Origin: Thelonectria olida | Lineage: Eukaryota > Ascomycota > Sordariomycetes > Hypocreales > Nectriaceae | Length of the DNA: 64,000 bases | Direction of reading: 5' to 3' | NCBI GenBank assembly: GCA_020736575.1 | Contig: JAGPYM010000004.1 | Span: 930,001 to 994,000, forward strand | Shown: piece after piece, positions 1-10,702 of the stretch | Layout of the letters: the number at the start of each line of letters is the position of its first letter | Position numbering within the stretch: position 1 is the stretch's first letter | Position numbers and translations under genes: made by a program | Notes under the pieces: model-generated | Told to the model about the DNA's origin: nothing | The model's input: only the letters and a program-made list of their open reading frames with translations | Database searches by the model: none

Positions 1-2
1 CT

Positions 3-1145
3 GAGCTACTTCAGTGGGGGACTCTGCCTTTCTTTCTCAACATTCCCTGCAAAGTCATCTGGCAGTTCTGGGGTTTGTTCTCGACCTTGATGTATTCAGC
101 TCCTGCAGCCAAATGGATCATCATTCAGGTAAGTCAGCGCTGTCGGACTCCGAGGTCTGAGTGCCAAGCTTAAGAATCCCATTAGAATCCCCCATCTATT
201 CCTACCTTCCACGTCGTGCTTTTGGTGTCTCTCTTCAGGGGCAGCAAGCTCGTCGTGGACTGGCACAACTATGGATACACCATCATGGCGCAAAACAAAT
301 GGTACTTTAAGCCTCTTGTGATTTTCTACAAATGGTATGAGACCGGGCTTGGTCGCTTCCTTGGTGATGCAAACCTGTCCGTCACGAATGCCATGGCTCG
401 CCAACTCAAGCAGCCGCCTTTCAGGGTTAAGGGCCCGGTTTACACACTCCACGACCGGCCAGCGCAAGTATTCCAGCCCGTGGAGTCACCAGAGGCTCGA
501 CGAGCCTTCTTATCGAGACTACCAGAGACCAAAGCCGATGCCGAACATGTTATGGATGGAAATGTGCGCCTGATCGTCAGTAGCACCTCGTGGACAGCAG
601 ACGAGGACTTCGGTCTCCTTCTTGATGCTCTGGTATCGTATGCCAGCTCGCCATCAGATGCCGGTGCTCCAATACCCGTTTTGGCCATCATTACCGGAAA
701 GGGGCCTCAGAAGGAGCATTATCTGGAGCAGATCAAGAAGCTCCGGGTCGAAGGGAAGCTCCCCGGGGTTCGCATCATCACCGCTTGGCTCTCTACTCGC
801 GATTACGCTTCATTACTCGCTTGCGCCGACCTCGGGATCTCACTACACAAGTCCAGTTCGGGTGTCGACCTCCCCATGAAGGTTGTGGACATGTTTGGCG
901 CGGGCCTTCCCGTTGTCGCCTACTCGGCCTTTGAGAGTTTCGGCGAGCTCGTCAAGGAGGGACAAAACGGCTGTGGCTTCGAGACATCGACCGAGTTAGC
1001 TTCTGGTCTTCAACGGCTTCTCAGCGTCAGTGGAGAAAGGGAGCTCGCATCCCTAAAGAAGGGCGCGATCCAGGAGGGCGCCTTGCGATGGGACGAGGAA
1101 TGGGATCGGGTGGTAGGGAAAGTAATTGGCTTCGTGGATCAGTAA
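3..1145 (+). CDS. alg1: Chitobiosyldiphosphodolichol beta-1,4-mannosyltransferase Alg1 (5' partial)
   Basis: Alg1 adds the first mannose, from GDP-mannose, to GlcNAc2-PP-dolichol on the cytosolic face of the ER, an early step of N-glycan precursor assembly. The window starts inside the gene. Exon 3-128 encodes a stretch ending KWIIIQ, and exon 186-1145 begins NPPSIPT, which together restore the family signature QNPPSIPT. The intron is 129-185 (57 nt, GTAAGT...TTAG). Further on come VVDWHNYGYTIM, typical of Alg1, and a GT4-type C-terminal half with SGVDLPMKVVDMFGAGLPV, the nucleotide-sugar binding segment. Another AG at 237-238 would break the frame and delete the conserved segment, so it was not used. 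The stop is TAA at 1143-1145. The N-terminal membrane anchor lies off the window. It is convergent with the E2 gene, 280 bp away. Confidence 0.93.
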
Positions 1146-1425
1146 GTAATTAATCACTGCAACCAAATCAACCGATCCAAACATGCACTGCACCGAACGG
1201 CTTCACCTTTGAGGACCTCGAGAAAAAAAATCATGTCTCAATTTCTCAATGCTTGATAAAGCTGAACCAGAAATCCGCCCAGGACGCCACCCCAACGCTG
1301 ATATGACAATGATATTTTGGGCGCCGATTCAGGAACCAACTCGCTCACCGCATCCGCGCGCATTTTGTCGAAAGGAACATCATCCTAAGAATTGTCCTAT
1401 ATCCGTGTCCAGGAAATCCGACCGC

Positions 1426-2004
1426 TTAGTCCTCTCCCAAGCTGTCCCTCACGCACTTTCGGCACCGTCTTCGAAAGTCCTTGTTCTTGCCCTCGCGCTC
1501 TTCCCGAAACAACCTTGCGGCCTCGACGTTGGCGGCACTCTCGTCGTTCGGATCGTGGAACAGGCTGATGGTGCTGACCAAAATAGTCCCAGGAGTTTGA
1601 ACAGGACTCCAGCGTTCCGAGGCCTTCTCGTAGCCGTACTGGTCCTCCTCAGGAGGGTGGAGAATCGATATACACAATCTGCCGTCGGGGTAGATGTTGG
1701 GGTGGAATGGGATCGGATCTTGGAAGGTGAGCGATGGCGGCATGTGTGGGTAGTCTCTTGGGAAGACGAGATGTGCTCGAAAGTTGCCTCCTGAAGAAGG
1801 GGTTAGTCAGGGTTAGGATTTTGGATGGGCTGGCAACGAACCGCCGTAGTATTTGCAATCGTCGTTGATCATGAGCATCACCTCCCACTCGAAGATATTG
1901 TTGTCGTTGATGAGGCCGACAGAGATGCCGGAATTGTCTTGGCTAGACTGCATCTCTTTGAGCTGTCGCTTGAGCAGCAACGCAGCCGGGGACACGCTCG
2001 CCAT
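1426..2004 (-). CDS. Ubiquitin-conjugating enzyme E2, UBE2G1/Ubc15-like
   Basis: A class I E2 that carries ubiquitin as a thioester and passes it to substrates with an E3. Two exons: 2004-1842 and 1790-1426, with a 51-nt intron (GTTCGT...CTTCAG), giving 175 residues against about 170 for the family. The UBC fold is complete: an N-terminal helix (LLLKRQLKEM), then FRAHLVFPRDYPHMPP, then HPNIYPDGRLCISILHPP containing the catalytic Cys. The long acidic loop after the Cys (HPPEEDQYGYEKASERW) and the ending CRKCVRDSLGED are closer to UBE2G1 than to Ubc7/UBE2G2, though both have this loop and the Ubc7 assignment is not excluded. The start was taken at the only Met giving a full N-terminal helix. 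It is transcribed in the same direction as snu23 upstream. Confidence 0.9.
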
Positions 2005-2592
2005 GATGGACCGAACTGAAGGATGGTGCTAAATATGGTGGTATGAAGTACAGGCTACGGTCAGCTTCAGCCGCGAGGAAGAGAATTAACAAGAGGTGAA
2101 GAGCGAGATGATGTGGTCTCGGTTTCTTAAAGCATGGAAGAGGTGGGCTGCTGGCTGCAGTGTGCAAGTAGTGAGGTGGGGATCCTGGTTTGCGGCGGGG
2201 GCAGCCGCTGTACAACAAAGGAGGGGGAGCCGGTCTTGACGGCAACCCTCACAAAACGGCCTGTGAGGGTATCGGCTTCGATACTGGGCGGAAAGCTGAG
2301 GGCTAAGAACTATCAGTTACAATAACAACGGTGTCTTTAAGTACCTTAGTCATGTAACGTTATGAACGCTGCAAGTAGGGACTAGTTCTCCGGTGTTCCC
2401 TGTGCGAGGCAACTTCCACATCAACCCACACCGCCCGTGCCTTGAAGATGCATACTGCATATGCTTGTTCAGAGTCTCTTAGGAGCATCATAACGCCTTT
2501 ATTTTCCAGGAAATACACTGTACAATCTTATTACATTACCGCATTGCAGTCCGGGTATCATCAACCTTGCCCAACATGGCGACTCTCCGTCC
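2005..2592. other. Intergenic, E2 promoter and snu23 3' region
   Basis: No gene was recognised. The side near 2005 should hold the promoter of the minus-strand E2 gene and the side near 2592 the 3' UTR of snu23. No element stood out. Confidence 0.5.
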
Positions 2593-3309
2593 TCATTTCT
2601 TCGAAGTCCCAAACCCAGTGAAGCCCATCTGGGCCATCATGGCGTCCTCATCGTGTTCGCCCTCAATTCGTAAATCCTCGTCATATTCCGTCTTAACTTT
2701 GGCCGCGTCTTCTTGCTTCAATCGCTTCCTCTCGACTTCCTCCTTTCGCTTCTTCCGGCGTTCTTCGGCATCCTGTTCGGCCTCTTCCTCTCGCAGTTTA
2801 AGTCTGTCTTCGAGGCTCGTTGCCTTTTCCTTCTCCAGCTCCTCTCGCCGTCGAATGTAGTACTCGATTCGCTCGTGTACCTGCTCGGCCGTCGCACGCT
2901 TCACTTCTGTCGTTTGGCCCGTCTTGATGAGATGCTGCGTCGAGTTGAGATGCTCGACGTATTGCCGGTTGTCCTTGTAGGTGAGGTCGCAAGCCTCGCA
3001 GTAGAAACCCGCGCTGCGGCCACGCTTCCCGGTGCCGGCGCCGGCAGGGATGAGCTGCGTCTTTCCGATTTGTGCAGAGACATCGAGAACAGTTCGTCGC
3101 GCAGTCGTGTATGTTTCGTTTCCAGTCAATGGCTTATGGTATTTCTTGCCTGCGAGCTTCGCCTCGTAACGCGCCTTTGCTTCTTCCTTTTCGTCTGCCT
3201 CGCGCTTCTTGGCCTTTGCGGCATACTCTTCGAGATCATATGTCTTTCGAAAATCGGTATCGCCCGCGGGGGCGCCGCCATAGGCACCACTCTTCTTGGA
3301 GTCTGACAT
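2593..3309 (-). CDS. snu23: U4/U6.U5 tri-snRNP zinc-finger protein Snu23 (ZMAT2 family)
   Basis: Snu23 is a component of the spliceosomal B complex that helps position the 5' splice site before activation. The 238-residue frame is uninterrupted and starts [12 protein letters not shown]; a Met eight codons upstream (3333) is possible but less typical. Residues about 20-60 are a charged helix rich in Lys and Glu ([19 protein letters not shown]). A matrin/U1-type C2H2 finger follows, with [20 protein letters not shown] and then NSTQH, spacing C-x2-C-x12-H-x5-H. Next come the conserved region around [18 protein letters not shown] and a Glu/Arg/Lys-rich tail ending in [11 protein letters not shown], the family's C-terminal signature. 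It is divergent from dph5 with 236 bp between the start codons. Confidence 0.93.
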   Translation of the reverse strand: MSDSKKSGAYGGAPAGDTDFRKTYDLEEYAAKAKKREADEKEEAKARYEAKLAGKKYHKPLTGNETYTTARRTVLDVSAQIGKTQLIPAGAGTGKRGRSAGFYCEACDLTYKDNRQYVEHLNSTQHLIKTGQTTEVKRATAEQVHERIEYYIRRREELEKEKATSLEDRLKLREEEAEQDAEERRKKRKEEVERKRLKQEDAAKVKTEYDEDLRIEGEHDEDAMMAQMGFTGFGTSKK

Positions 3310-3545
3310 GTTGGACGGGGGATGAGGATGCAAGGTGCACGCCGCTGGAAGCGAGGAGACTGCCCGATGCGAAAAGGCTGGGACGTGCTATCGCTCAGGC
3401 TTATCGGCTGGGGTTTGGCAGGCATGACGTTACGGGTGCGGAACGCGGGCTAAAAGTACCCCGCCGCGGGGCACTATTTTCTCATGGAAGCTGGCGACTC
3501 GAATTTTCAACTTGCGAGCCCAAACGATTCGCGACAGCCGCCGAC

Positions 3546-4502
3546 ATGTTGTATCTCGTAGGACTGGGTCTTTCTGACGAGACGGATATTACCGTCAAGG
3601 GCCTCGAGGTAGCCAAGACGGCTTCCAGAGTCTACCTCGAAGCTTACACCAGCATCCTCCTCGTGGATCAATCCGTTCTTGTACGTGCAGACAAGTCATG
3701 CCATGAGGGTAGCCTAACACGCAACAGGAGTCTTACTATGGGCGATCCATTACCATTGCGGACCGCGAGATGGTCGAGTCAAACAGTGAGGAGATTCTTC
3801 GAAATGCGCAGAACGAAGACGTAGCGTTCCTGGTCGTTGGAGATCCTTTTGGGTAGGTTAGAGAATTGGATTTCGGTTGAAGATGCTAACTTGAGCAGTG
3901 CAACAACACATACCGATCTCGTCCTACGCGCTCGAGAACTCGACATCCCCGTTAGGACTGTGCCAAATGCCTCCATCATGTCCGGCATTGGGGCATGCGG
4001 TCTACAGCTTTACAACTTTGGACAAACCGTGTCAATGGTGTTTTTCACCGATACCTGGAAGCCCGCTTCTTTCTACGACCGCATAAAGGAAAACCGCAAT
4101 ATTGGCTTGCACACCTTGGTTCTTGTCGATATCAAGGTCAAGGAGCAGAGCTTGGAAAACATGGCCCGAGGAAGGCTGATTTATGAGCCTCCTCGCTATA
4201 TGACTGTGGGCCAATGTGCCTCGCAGATGCTGGAGATTGAGGATGAAAAGAAGGAAGGTATTTATACCAAGGATAGCTTGGCTATTGGTGCTGCACGAGT
4301 GGGCGGTAAGACTGAGAAGTTTGTTGCTGGTACTTTGGAAGAGCTCTGCTCAGCTGATGACGAGCTGGGTCCGCCCCTACACAGTTTGGTACTCCTAGGC
4401 AGGAGAACCCACGAGCTAGAGCATGATTTTGTGCGACAATTTGCTGTTGACAAGGACAAGTGGACCAAGATTTGGAATGAGGAGTACGGGAAGCAAACAT
4501 GA
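3546..4502 (+). CDS. dph5: Diphthine methyl ester synthase Dph5
   Basis: Dph5 is the S-adenosylmethionine-dependent methyltransferase that methylates the modified histidine of elongation factor 2 during diphthamide synthesis in the cytosol. Three exons: 3546-3680, 3728-3852 and 3899-4502, joined in frame to 287 residues, the normal length. The start [16 protein letters not shown] is the family N terminus (SAM-binding, tetrapyrrole-methylase fold). It continues with YLEAYTSIL, then [18 protein letters not shown] spanning the second junction, then [19 protein letters not shown]. Both introns are about 46-47 nt and have GTACGT or GTAGGT donors and CAG acceptors. It is convergent with bli-3, with 108 bp between the stop codons, so the 3' UTRs probably overlap. 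Confidence 0.95.
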
Positions 4503-4610
4503 GGATGGCATTTCGCAAAGGAAACACAAAGTATTGATTCAAACGAAAAGCAGGTCATTTTGATTGACTATATTCCCATCATACACACCAGAGACTTGAC
4601 TAGTCAGTCT

Positions 4611-5276
4611 CTAAGATTGGGAGTTTCTCCAGGTCGCAACGTCGGACTCTGTGATTTCTCGGAGGCTATTGACCTGAGGGGGCTGACCCGTGATGGTGCT
4701 CGTAGCAATTTCAGCTACGCGGCTGATAATGTTCTTGGACACCAGAGAATAGGTTGCTGAGACTGTCTTGACCAGGATGATGCCAAGACGAGGGTCATTC
4801 TCAGAGCCGTCGTGCTTTCCATCGCCCAAATCACCCAGCCAGGCCTTCAACGTCGGGGTATAGTGCTTGGCGACGAGACTCCGGTCGGTGCTAATGATGG
4901 CATTGCCAGCAACGGATGCCCATTCTCCGGATGCGTTGACAAAGGCGACATTGACGTGAGCGTCTTCGGCGAGGTCGTCGGTCTTTCCGGACTCAGTATT
5001 GGTGTAGAATAGAAGATCAATGCCTCCATTCTCCTATCGCCAGTTAGGTTTGCCTATGATATCCAAATCGACGGGAGTATTCACAGTAGCGGCCAGCGCC
5101 ATGCATCGAGAAACGAGGTTGCCAGACGCGGAACGAGTGGTCAACATGCCAAATTTGGATTTATTCGCAAAGTCGGCGAGGTCAGTAACCTTGGTCTTAA
5201 GATCGACTTCGTCGACGTTGGCCTTCTTGTAAGGGTCGGCGGGAGCATCGCCAGTGGATGTGTTGGAGAACGACAT
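4611..5276 (-). CDS. bli-3: Bli-3-like protein, pyridoxamine-phosphate-oxidase-like flavin-fold stress protein
   Basis: Homologue of the Neurospora blue-light-inducible gene bli-3; these proteins have the split-barrel flavin-binding fold of general stress protein 26 and PNP oxidases. The exact reaction is unknown. Exons 5276-5085 and 5033-4611 give 204 residues. The start MSFSNTSTGDAPADPYKKAN, then KFGMLTTRSASGNLVSRCMA, the junction MALAAT|ENGGIDLLFY, and TNTESGKTDDL are hallmark segments. The intron (5084-5034) is 51 nt, a multiple of three, with GTGAAT, a CTAAC branch point and GATAG. It contains an in-frame TAG, so unspliced message is truncated at the junction. Its upstream region carries a CRE and a GATCGA cluster, annotated separately. 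Confidence 0.9.
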
Positions 5277-5456
5277 GGTATTTGGTTGTTTAGCTTGGAT
5301 AATCGGGAAAGCTAGAGGGAATTGTTTGAGGATAGAGTAAGGTATGGGAGTCTTATAGTTGAAATGTGTTTACCGTCTCCTGCACAAATATGTCATGGCT
5401 TAAGCCATCGTCACTCATTTCATCATCGATTCTCATCGTGACGAAGGGTTGCGTCA

Positions 5457-5464
5457 TGACGTCA
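5457..5464. promoter_or_regulatory. Perfect CRE palindrome TGACGTCA upstream of bli-3
   Basis: The 8-base palindrome TGACGTCA lies 181-188 bp upstream of the bli-3 start codon. This is the ATF/CREB-type bZIP site (Atf1/AtfA in fungi, usually downstream of a stress MAP kinase). The sequence is certain; use by such a factor is inferred from position and from the stress-protein nature of the gene. Confidence 0.55.
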
Positions 5465-5549
5465 GGAACCTGTCTCACCACCATCGTGGGGTAGCTTTTA
5501 CCTCTTCGAGATGGATTCGACTGATTCCCTAACTTCCAGTGGATATTAC

Positions 5550-5573
5550 TCGATGCGATTCGATGATCGATTG
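5550..5573. promoter_or_regulatory. GAT-repeat cluster with GATCGA, possible White Collar light-response element
   Basis: Closely spaced GAT repeats, ending in GATCGAT, sit about 274-297 bp upstream of the bli-3 start. In Neurospora, early light-response elements bound by the White Collar complex contain GATCGA-like repeats, and bli-3 is a classic light-induced gene. The cluster matches that expectation; function here is inference. Confidence 0.45.
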
Positions 5574-6937
5574 AGGGTAGTTGGTTAGTAAACGGAATGC
5601 ATCGACGGCAGTGTGTGAAATCAGAGGGGGAAGAGATCGACATCCATATCTGCAACTTGTCGATGTGCCAACCGTGCCTATCGAGAGCATGTAATATTAC
5701 TGGAACAAAACAGCCTGTTAGGTAAGAAGCTGTAGTTTCAGGAATCCGTTTGTTTACTCGTGACAGCTTCTCCTAATTCTGCCTGAGCTGTCATGTTGAC
5801 GGTTCAAAGGCCGATCGGTTTTGTAGCATTTGAGTTCAGATCTGCAGTAACAACGTTGATGGAACGTGCATTTCTGGGGAAATGAAGTTCGACTTCAACT
5901 CAAATATGCCATCTCTTTTGAAGCAACTAAGTTAATTAACAACTGTGGTTTCTATTTGGCTTTGGTTCGTGGTGCGTGATGTTTGAAGACCACCCACTCA
6001 CAGGACTTCCCCGTCAAAGGTGAAAGCCGGCGGAACGGGAATGCACCAGGCAAGGTACGTATCTTTTTTAGCACGGAAATCTCCAGGCTCCCGACATGTC
6101 CGCGGCCTTCGGAGAAGTATCAAGGCCACCAGTCACCTCAGGCAGTAAGTTTGGGCGTTCCTTCCCTTGCATACACGCCACTTCCAACTGCCGCTTGTTC
6201 TTGCCCCGCGTACTTTGAGCCTGGGAAGGTGCAGCGTGCAGCGAGGCATCTCTTGCCAGAGCACTCAGCAGCTCACGCAGTCCAAGCTTCTCGCTGAGCT
6301 CATCATTGTCACACGAGAACAGGAACCACGGCTGGGACGGATCCACCAACTTTCGTACAACTTCTCTTCTCAACTCTTCAACCCTGGAGCCTCGCCGTAG
6401 ACGGTCACCAAACACAGTTTCGGTCGTCTGCGGGGCATCATTCAATCGTCCCTTTGTTTCCTCTCGTCTACCATCGCCAAACAGGGCCATCTGATCCGTC
6501 GGGCCTTTCCGCAACTGTCGCATCGCTGAGCGTTTTAGACCCCTCATCACAGCATCCGGGTCACGGCACCTCACTTCATTTCTTCTCTTCAACGTCGGCG
6601 CACAAACGCAGTCTATTTATTCTGCTCTTTTCCGGGGCTCAAGATCTGGACTCTTCCCGTTTTTCGTTCCGTCTTCTCTTCTTACCTCTTCTCTTCGGTC
6701 TCAGCACCACATTTCACATTTCACCTTTTCCGCCACTGTCACTTCACATTCGAGGAAGAAACCGAGAAGTGGTCGGCTTATCTCCTGCCCTGGTTGGCAC
6801 TACACTCGCTCTCCTCACTCGTCCACCCTCATCCTCATACTTCCGCAAAACAACCACATTTGGTTGAAACTCGTCATACACGGTGCGCTACTGCAGGGCC
6901 TCACTACCCCCACTTGTCTCACCTGCGTTGATCCAAA

Positions 6938-8403
6938 ATGGCGGCCAATACTTCAGTGAGTACTCCGTCCCTCGTGAGATCCTGCGGCGGCTGCAACTAA
7001 CACTTGCATCACAGACTGTTTTCCCTTGGGAGTGCCGAGACCGGGAGGATCAGGCAAGAATTGCCTATAACAGTCCTCTCCGGCGTGCCAATCAGTCTCT
7101 TGTGGACGAAAACATGAGACTCAAGCGAATCCTCCGTGAGAATGGAATTTCCTGGTCCCCCGTTGCGCTTAACCACCTCAAGCAACTCGACCCAAAGGCG
7201 CGCAAGACCCGGTCGTCTTTGACCTCTCATGATTTGGGCCATCCCTACCTCCCTATGGAGGTGATCCTGCGCATCCTCAAGTTTGCTATGAAGAGCCCAC
7301 AGCCCATCATCGATCCCTTGTCTCCCCTCACCCCTGAGAACTTGACCGACAAGGAAAAAGCCAAGGGCAATCAGATCGCCATCCACTTCCTGGCCAGTTG
7401 CAGAGCACTCAATGTTGAGGGCACTCGTTATCTGTGGGAGTCCAATGAATTCACATTCACTACCCCTCAAGCCGTTCGCCAGTTTGCCGAGTTGCCTTTT
7501 CAATTCCGTCAGAAAATTAACCATGTCAACTTTCGCATCATCGCACGGTATTACGATGATTCGCGCAACCGTCGACACAAACTTGACAAGTGCTATCACT
7601 CTGACATGAAGAAGGATCAGGTCCTCAAGATTCATCACCGGCCCACTGAGACACCTCTCATTCGAGGTGGTTTCCGATGCTACACTTGGAACCAGATAGT
7701 CGACTTTCTGGAGGGCCTTCGTGCTCCGTATGACCCCAAATCCAAGACGCAGCCCCGACCTCGACTTCTACCATCCCTGAACTCGTTGCGCCTAGATCTC
7801 GTCAACTTTTCCGACACCCTGCTTCCGTTTTCGGGATCAGAGTTGCACGACATCACCTCGCACGAGCTCGGGTGTACTCTGAATGAGCTTCAAGTCACGG
7901 GAATGCCCTTTGACGATACTGGCATGAAGGCTTCGGCTGAGCTTAGTGGAATGCTGAAAGACGAGGGACTTTACCTTGACGGGCCTGCCTCCTTCATTGC
8001 CCACATTCGATACCTCACTGAACTGTCCGGAAAGAGATGGTGTGCCAGAGTTATCCGTGCCTGGAGTGCCAAGGAAGACGAAGATGACGATAGCGACGAC
8101 TCGGAGGCACCTCGTGGTCCTTCGGCGCACAGCCATGCCAGACTTGGGGCTCTCCCACCTGCTCCCAAAGAAGAAGGTCACCCTCCCTCGACCCGAGACG
8201 AGGACTCAGTCATCTGGAAGCGTGTTCCAGTTTTCCGTGATCACTCGGACCGCGAATGGATTCAGTTTTCTCGGTTTAGTGGTTACGAGATGACAGATGT
8301 GGACTGGGACAGCGACGAGGAAGGCATCTGTCCCTGCTGTGGAGAATCTCATCCAGGCTCGTCCTTCCTGGAATTTTTATTAGACGAGGACCTTGCTGAC
8401 TGA
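6938..8403 (+). CDS. Uncharacterised protein with leucine-zipper-like helix and F-box-like region
   Basis: Function not recognised. The proposed start MAANTS is a tiny first exon (6938-6955) followed by a 59-nt intron (GTGAGT...CTAAC...ACAG, 6956-7014) and exon 7015-8403, giving 468 residues. Continuing the main frame upstream of 7015 without splicing gives an unlikely N terminus. Residues about 10-50 form a charged segment ending NMRLKRILRENGISW, like a short zipper. Around residue 85 is LPMEVILRILKFAMKS, followed by ALNVEGTRYLWESNEFTF, a pattern resembling F-box proteins with their trailing region; an F-box is possible but weak. The C-terminal third is acidic (EDEDDDSDDSEAP) and ends near a CPCC motif. 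No catalytic signature was seen. The neighbouring intergenic spaces are long, so it stands alone. Confidence 0.75.
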
Positions 8404-9301
8404 GCATCAGTGTAATTTCAGGTCCTCGAGTCCTGATGTCATGAGGGAATGAGTTTACGGAATTTTACGGTTTATGTTCTTTGGTCCTGTATGCTTAGAT
8501 ACCCCTGCGAGCTGAAATTGCTGATCGTAATTGACGATGACGGAGGACATGTCACGAATGAACTCGGCGGTTTTAGACGCACAAGAAATGTGCTATTAGT
8601 CTACAAAAGAAATCTTTTGATCATTCAATGTGCTCTTTGAGATACAGAACTGTGGTGCATAAATGGTGTTGAGCTAACCTTGGCACGCAAGTTCAGTTAG
8701 TCTTGAGTTGAGGAGCTAGATGTTCTTTGACGTGACGACAACGCAAATCAGTAGTTGAATAATACAATGAAAAAAACGAGAAATTGAGAAGTGCAATGCT
8801 TGAGTTGACATACTGTCATATGCATCGAGTGCAAATGAAACGGTCTGTTGTAGGAAAAGTGCAATTAGTACCGAGCCGAGCACATTTGTGGTGTTGAGGT
8901 GTCACCTGACATCGCGATTTGCATGGACGCTTTGTTCCTTCCCAATGCGCGACTCAGAACCATGTCAAAGACGATCCACGACAGCCCACGTACCCACGAA
9001 TCTACATACCCTCTGTCACCTTCTCGCTCATATCTTCCGACACGATAAGGCCTCATCTGAGGGGTTTAACCGGTGCTCTTGGCCTTATAATCATCGAATG
9101 CGAAGTACATGAGCTGCAGGATCCTGGCGCAACAACCGCGTGTGGGAGCGACCTCCAAGCGCGTATCACTGAGCCAACCAACCCTGAATGCATCAACCCC
9201 GCCCATCTTCAGGTCACATACAGGACGACATTCAACGACCGATCGGTTTCCATCGCTGCGATTATATAATACTTCATTTCGACTAGAGTCGAAGCGGCAT
9301 C
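8404..9301. other. Intergenic, AT-richer, no gene seen
   Basis: About 900 bp between the F-box-like gene and the ECM11-domain gene, both on the plus strand. It should hold the 3' end of the first and the promoter of the second. No coding or RNA gene was supported. Confidence 0.5.
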
Positions 9302-10702
9302 ATGCCACTGAGTCTGAAAGATCGAGGTGGCCGGCTTCAGGCGTTTGCGCGGCACAGTTCCGAAAGCAATCTTGCTCAAAACGTCAATGGAGAGAAAGTC
9401 GAGGCTCCCAAAGCTCCTTTAGAACAGCCCCAGCCCATAGCCCCGGTCCATACGCGACAGATATTGGACGATTCGAGGGCTCCTCCGCGACGACATACGG
9501 GAACACCCCGTCAGAGCAACGGCTTTCAACCACCATTGCGGTCACCCAGGATACCCCCTACCTCTTCTCCAAACAGACGACCTCGGGCGAACTCGGAGGA
9601 TCGTCATGGAGATATATTCTCTGGCTCACAGCTCGGAGAAGCCTTCATGAACTCAGGACTCACCACACCCTCAAACGAACCAGTCGAACCTGATCCAGTC
9701 GAGCCTGACCCAGTCGATCTTGGCCCGGTGCTGGCTCGGGACCTCATGAATCATATCCCATCCCGACAACTACCCGATCATGATCGAGATCATTTTCCTC
9801 AGTCCCAGCCGCCTGCGTTCGCCATAAGGAATGACGGCCGGATGGCAGTGATTGACAAGCCTTCACGGCATGACATGTCGCATATTGGCGACGGATTTCG
9901 AGACAATGCCTTGGACGGTTATAGGAGGACCAACGGGTATTACCAGGATCGAAACCGCCCCGGATCACCTTTACGGAAAGAGGCCAAACTCCCAATGCGA
10001 GAAGTCAGAATTCGAAGAGTCCACGCTGAAAAACCGGAGGCTTCCAAGAGCGTTGAGCTTCAAAGGAGTGCAACTCCACCTGCTAAGCCACGTTATCAAC
10101 CACAACCTGAAAGAGAGGATCAGCCTGTATCAGTGCATGACGATGATCAGGTATCGTCACAGGACGAGCATCCGACGCCAAGGCCCAAGAAGGTGAACTC
10201 GGTGATAAAAAAAAACCTTTTGGGAAGCTCAATACCAGATTTTCCGTTAACGAATAAAGAACCCAGCAAGAAACGTCGTCGCGCAAGTCCCGAGTATGAT
10301 GACATGGCTCTCAGCTCAATGACCTTTGCGGAGTTGAAGGACCAGCCCTTTGACTTTGATCCATCCAAGGAGGAAGAGAAGCCTATTAGCACCAACGCGG
10401 ACAACGTGGTTCCCAGGCTAGATCAGTTTCGTCATCTCGGCGAGAGGGAACAACACGCCTTGTTTGCCAACATGTCTATCGAAGACTGGGAGAGTTCGGG
10501 AGAATGGTTCGTCCAGCAATTTGCCGGTTTCGTGCAAGACCTTACAGAGGCAAGGCGAAACAGACGCAAGATCATCCAAGATTTTGAGAACGAGGCAGCC
10601 AGTCGAGAAGAGGCTGTCCGACTCAAGAATGAGGCAATTGGCCGAAAGCTATCTAAGATGAAGCAGGATGGTCAGCGAGTCGTGGAAGACAAAAGACTGT
10701 GA
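9302..10702 (+). CDS. ecm11: ECM11-domain protein (putative meiotic/synaptonemal-complex protein)
   Basis: A 466-residue single-exon frame. The first 300 residues are low-complexity and Pro/Arg/Ser-rich, with a small internal repeat (PVEPDP twice, then PVDLGP). Residues about 325-450 match the fungal ECM11 C-terminal domain as I know it: EYDDMALSSMTFAELKDQPF with FDFDP, then QHALFANMSIEDWESSGEWF, then a basic helix (LTEARRNRRKIIQDFENE). In budding yeast Ecm11 partners Gmc2 in the central element of the synaptonemal complex and is SUMOylated; filamentous-fungal members are largely unstudied, so a meiotic role is inference. The basic run KKRRRAS near residue 322 could be a nuclear localisation signal. 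It is convergent with the kinase gene at 11109. Confidence 0.78.
   Translation: MPLSLKDRGGRLQAFARHSSESNLAQNVNGEKVEAPKAPLEQPQPIAPVHTRQILDDSRAPPRRHTGTPRQSNGFQPPLRSPRIPPTSSPNRRPRANSEDRHGDIFSGSQLGEAFMNSGLTTPSNEPVEPDPVEPDPVDLGPVLARDLMNHIPSRQLPDHDRDHFPQSQPPAFAIRNDGRMAVIDKPSRHDMSHIGDGFRDNALDGYRRTNGYYQDRNRPGSPLRKEAKLPMREVRIRRVHAEKPEASKSVELQRSATPPAKPRYQPQPEREDQPVSVHDDDQVSSQDEHPTPRPKKVNSVIKKNLLGSSIPDFPLTNKEPSKKRRRASPEYDDMALSSMTFAELKDQPFDFDPSKEEEKPISTNADNVVPRLDQFRHLGEREQHALFANMSIEDWESSGEWFVQQFAGFVQDLTEARRNRRKIIQDFENEAASREEAVRLKNEAIGRKLSKMKQDGQRVVEDKRL

Larger units (their letters stand above)
5277..6937. other. Intergenic: bli-3 promoter and pyrimidine-rich leader of the F-box-like gene
   Basis: No convincing gene. 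The left part is the bli-3 promoter. From about 6,570 to 6,850 the plus strand is rich in C and T (many TCTTCT/CTCTTC runs), typical of the core promoter and 5' leader of the gene starting at 6938. Open frames here lack recognisable protein features. Confidence 0.5.

Noticed and set aside
237..238. CAG as acceptor for the alg1 intron
   Set aside because: It would break frame and remove the conserved NPPSIPT segment; TTAG at 182-185 keeps both.
5034..5036. Apparent in-frame stop codon inside bli-3, possible readthrough or pseudogene
   Set aside because: It lies within a 51-nt intron with standard donor, branch and acceptor; splicing restores the conserved family sequence.
6068..6592. 174-codon minus-strand frame
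   Set aside because: Overlaps the leader/promoter of the F-box-like gene on the opposite strand; no protein-like motifs.
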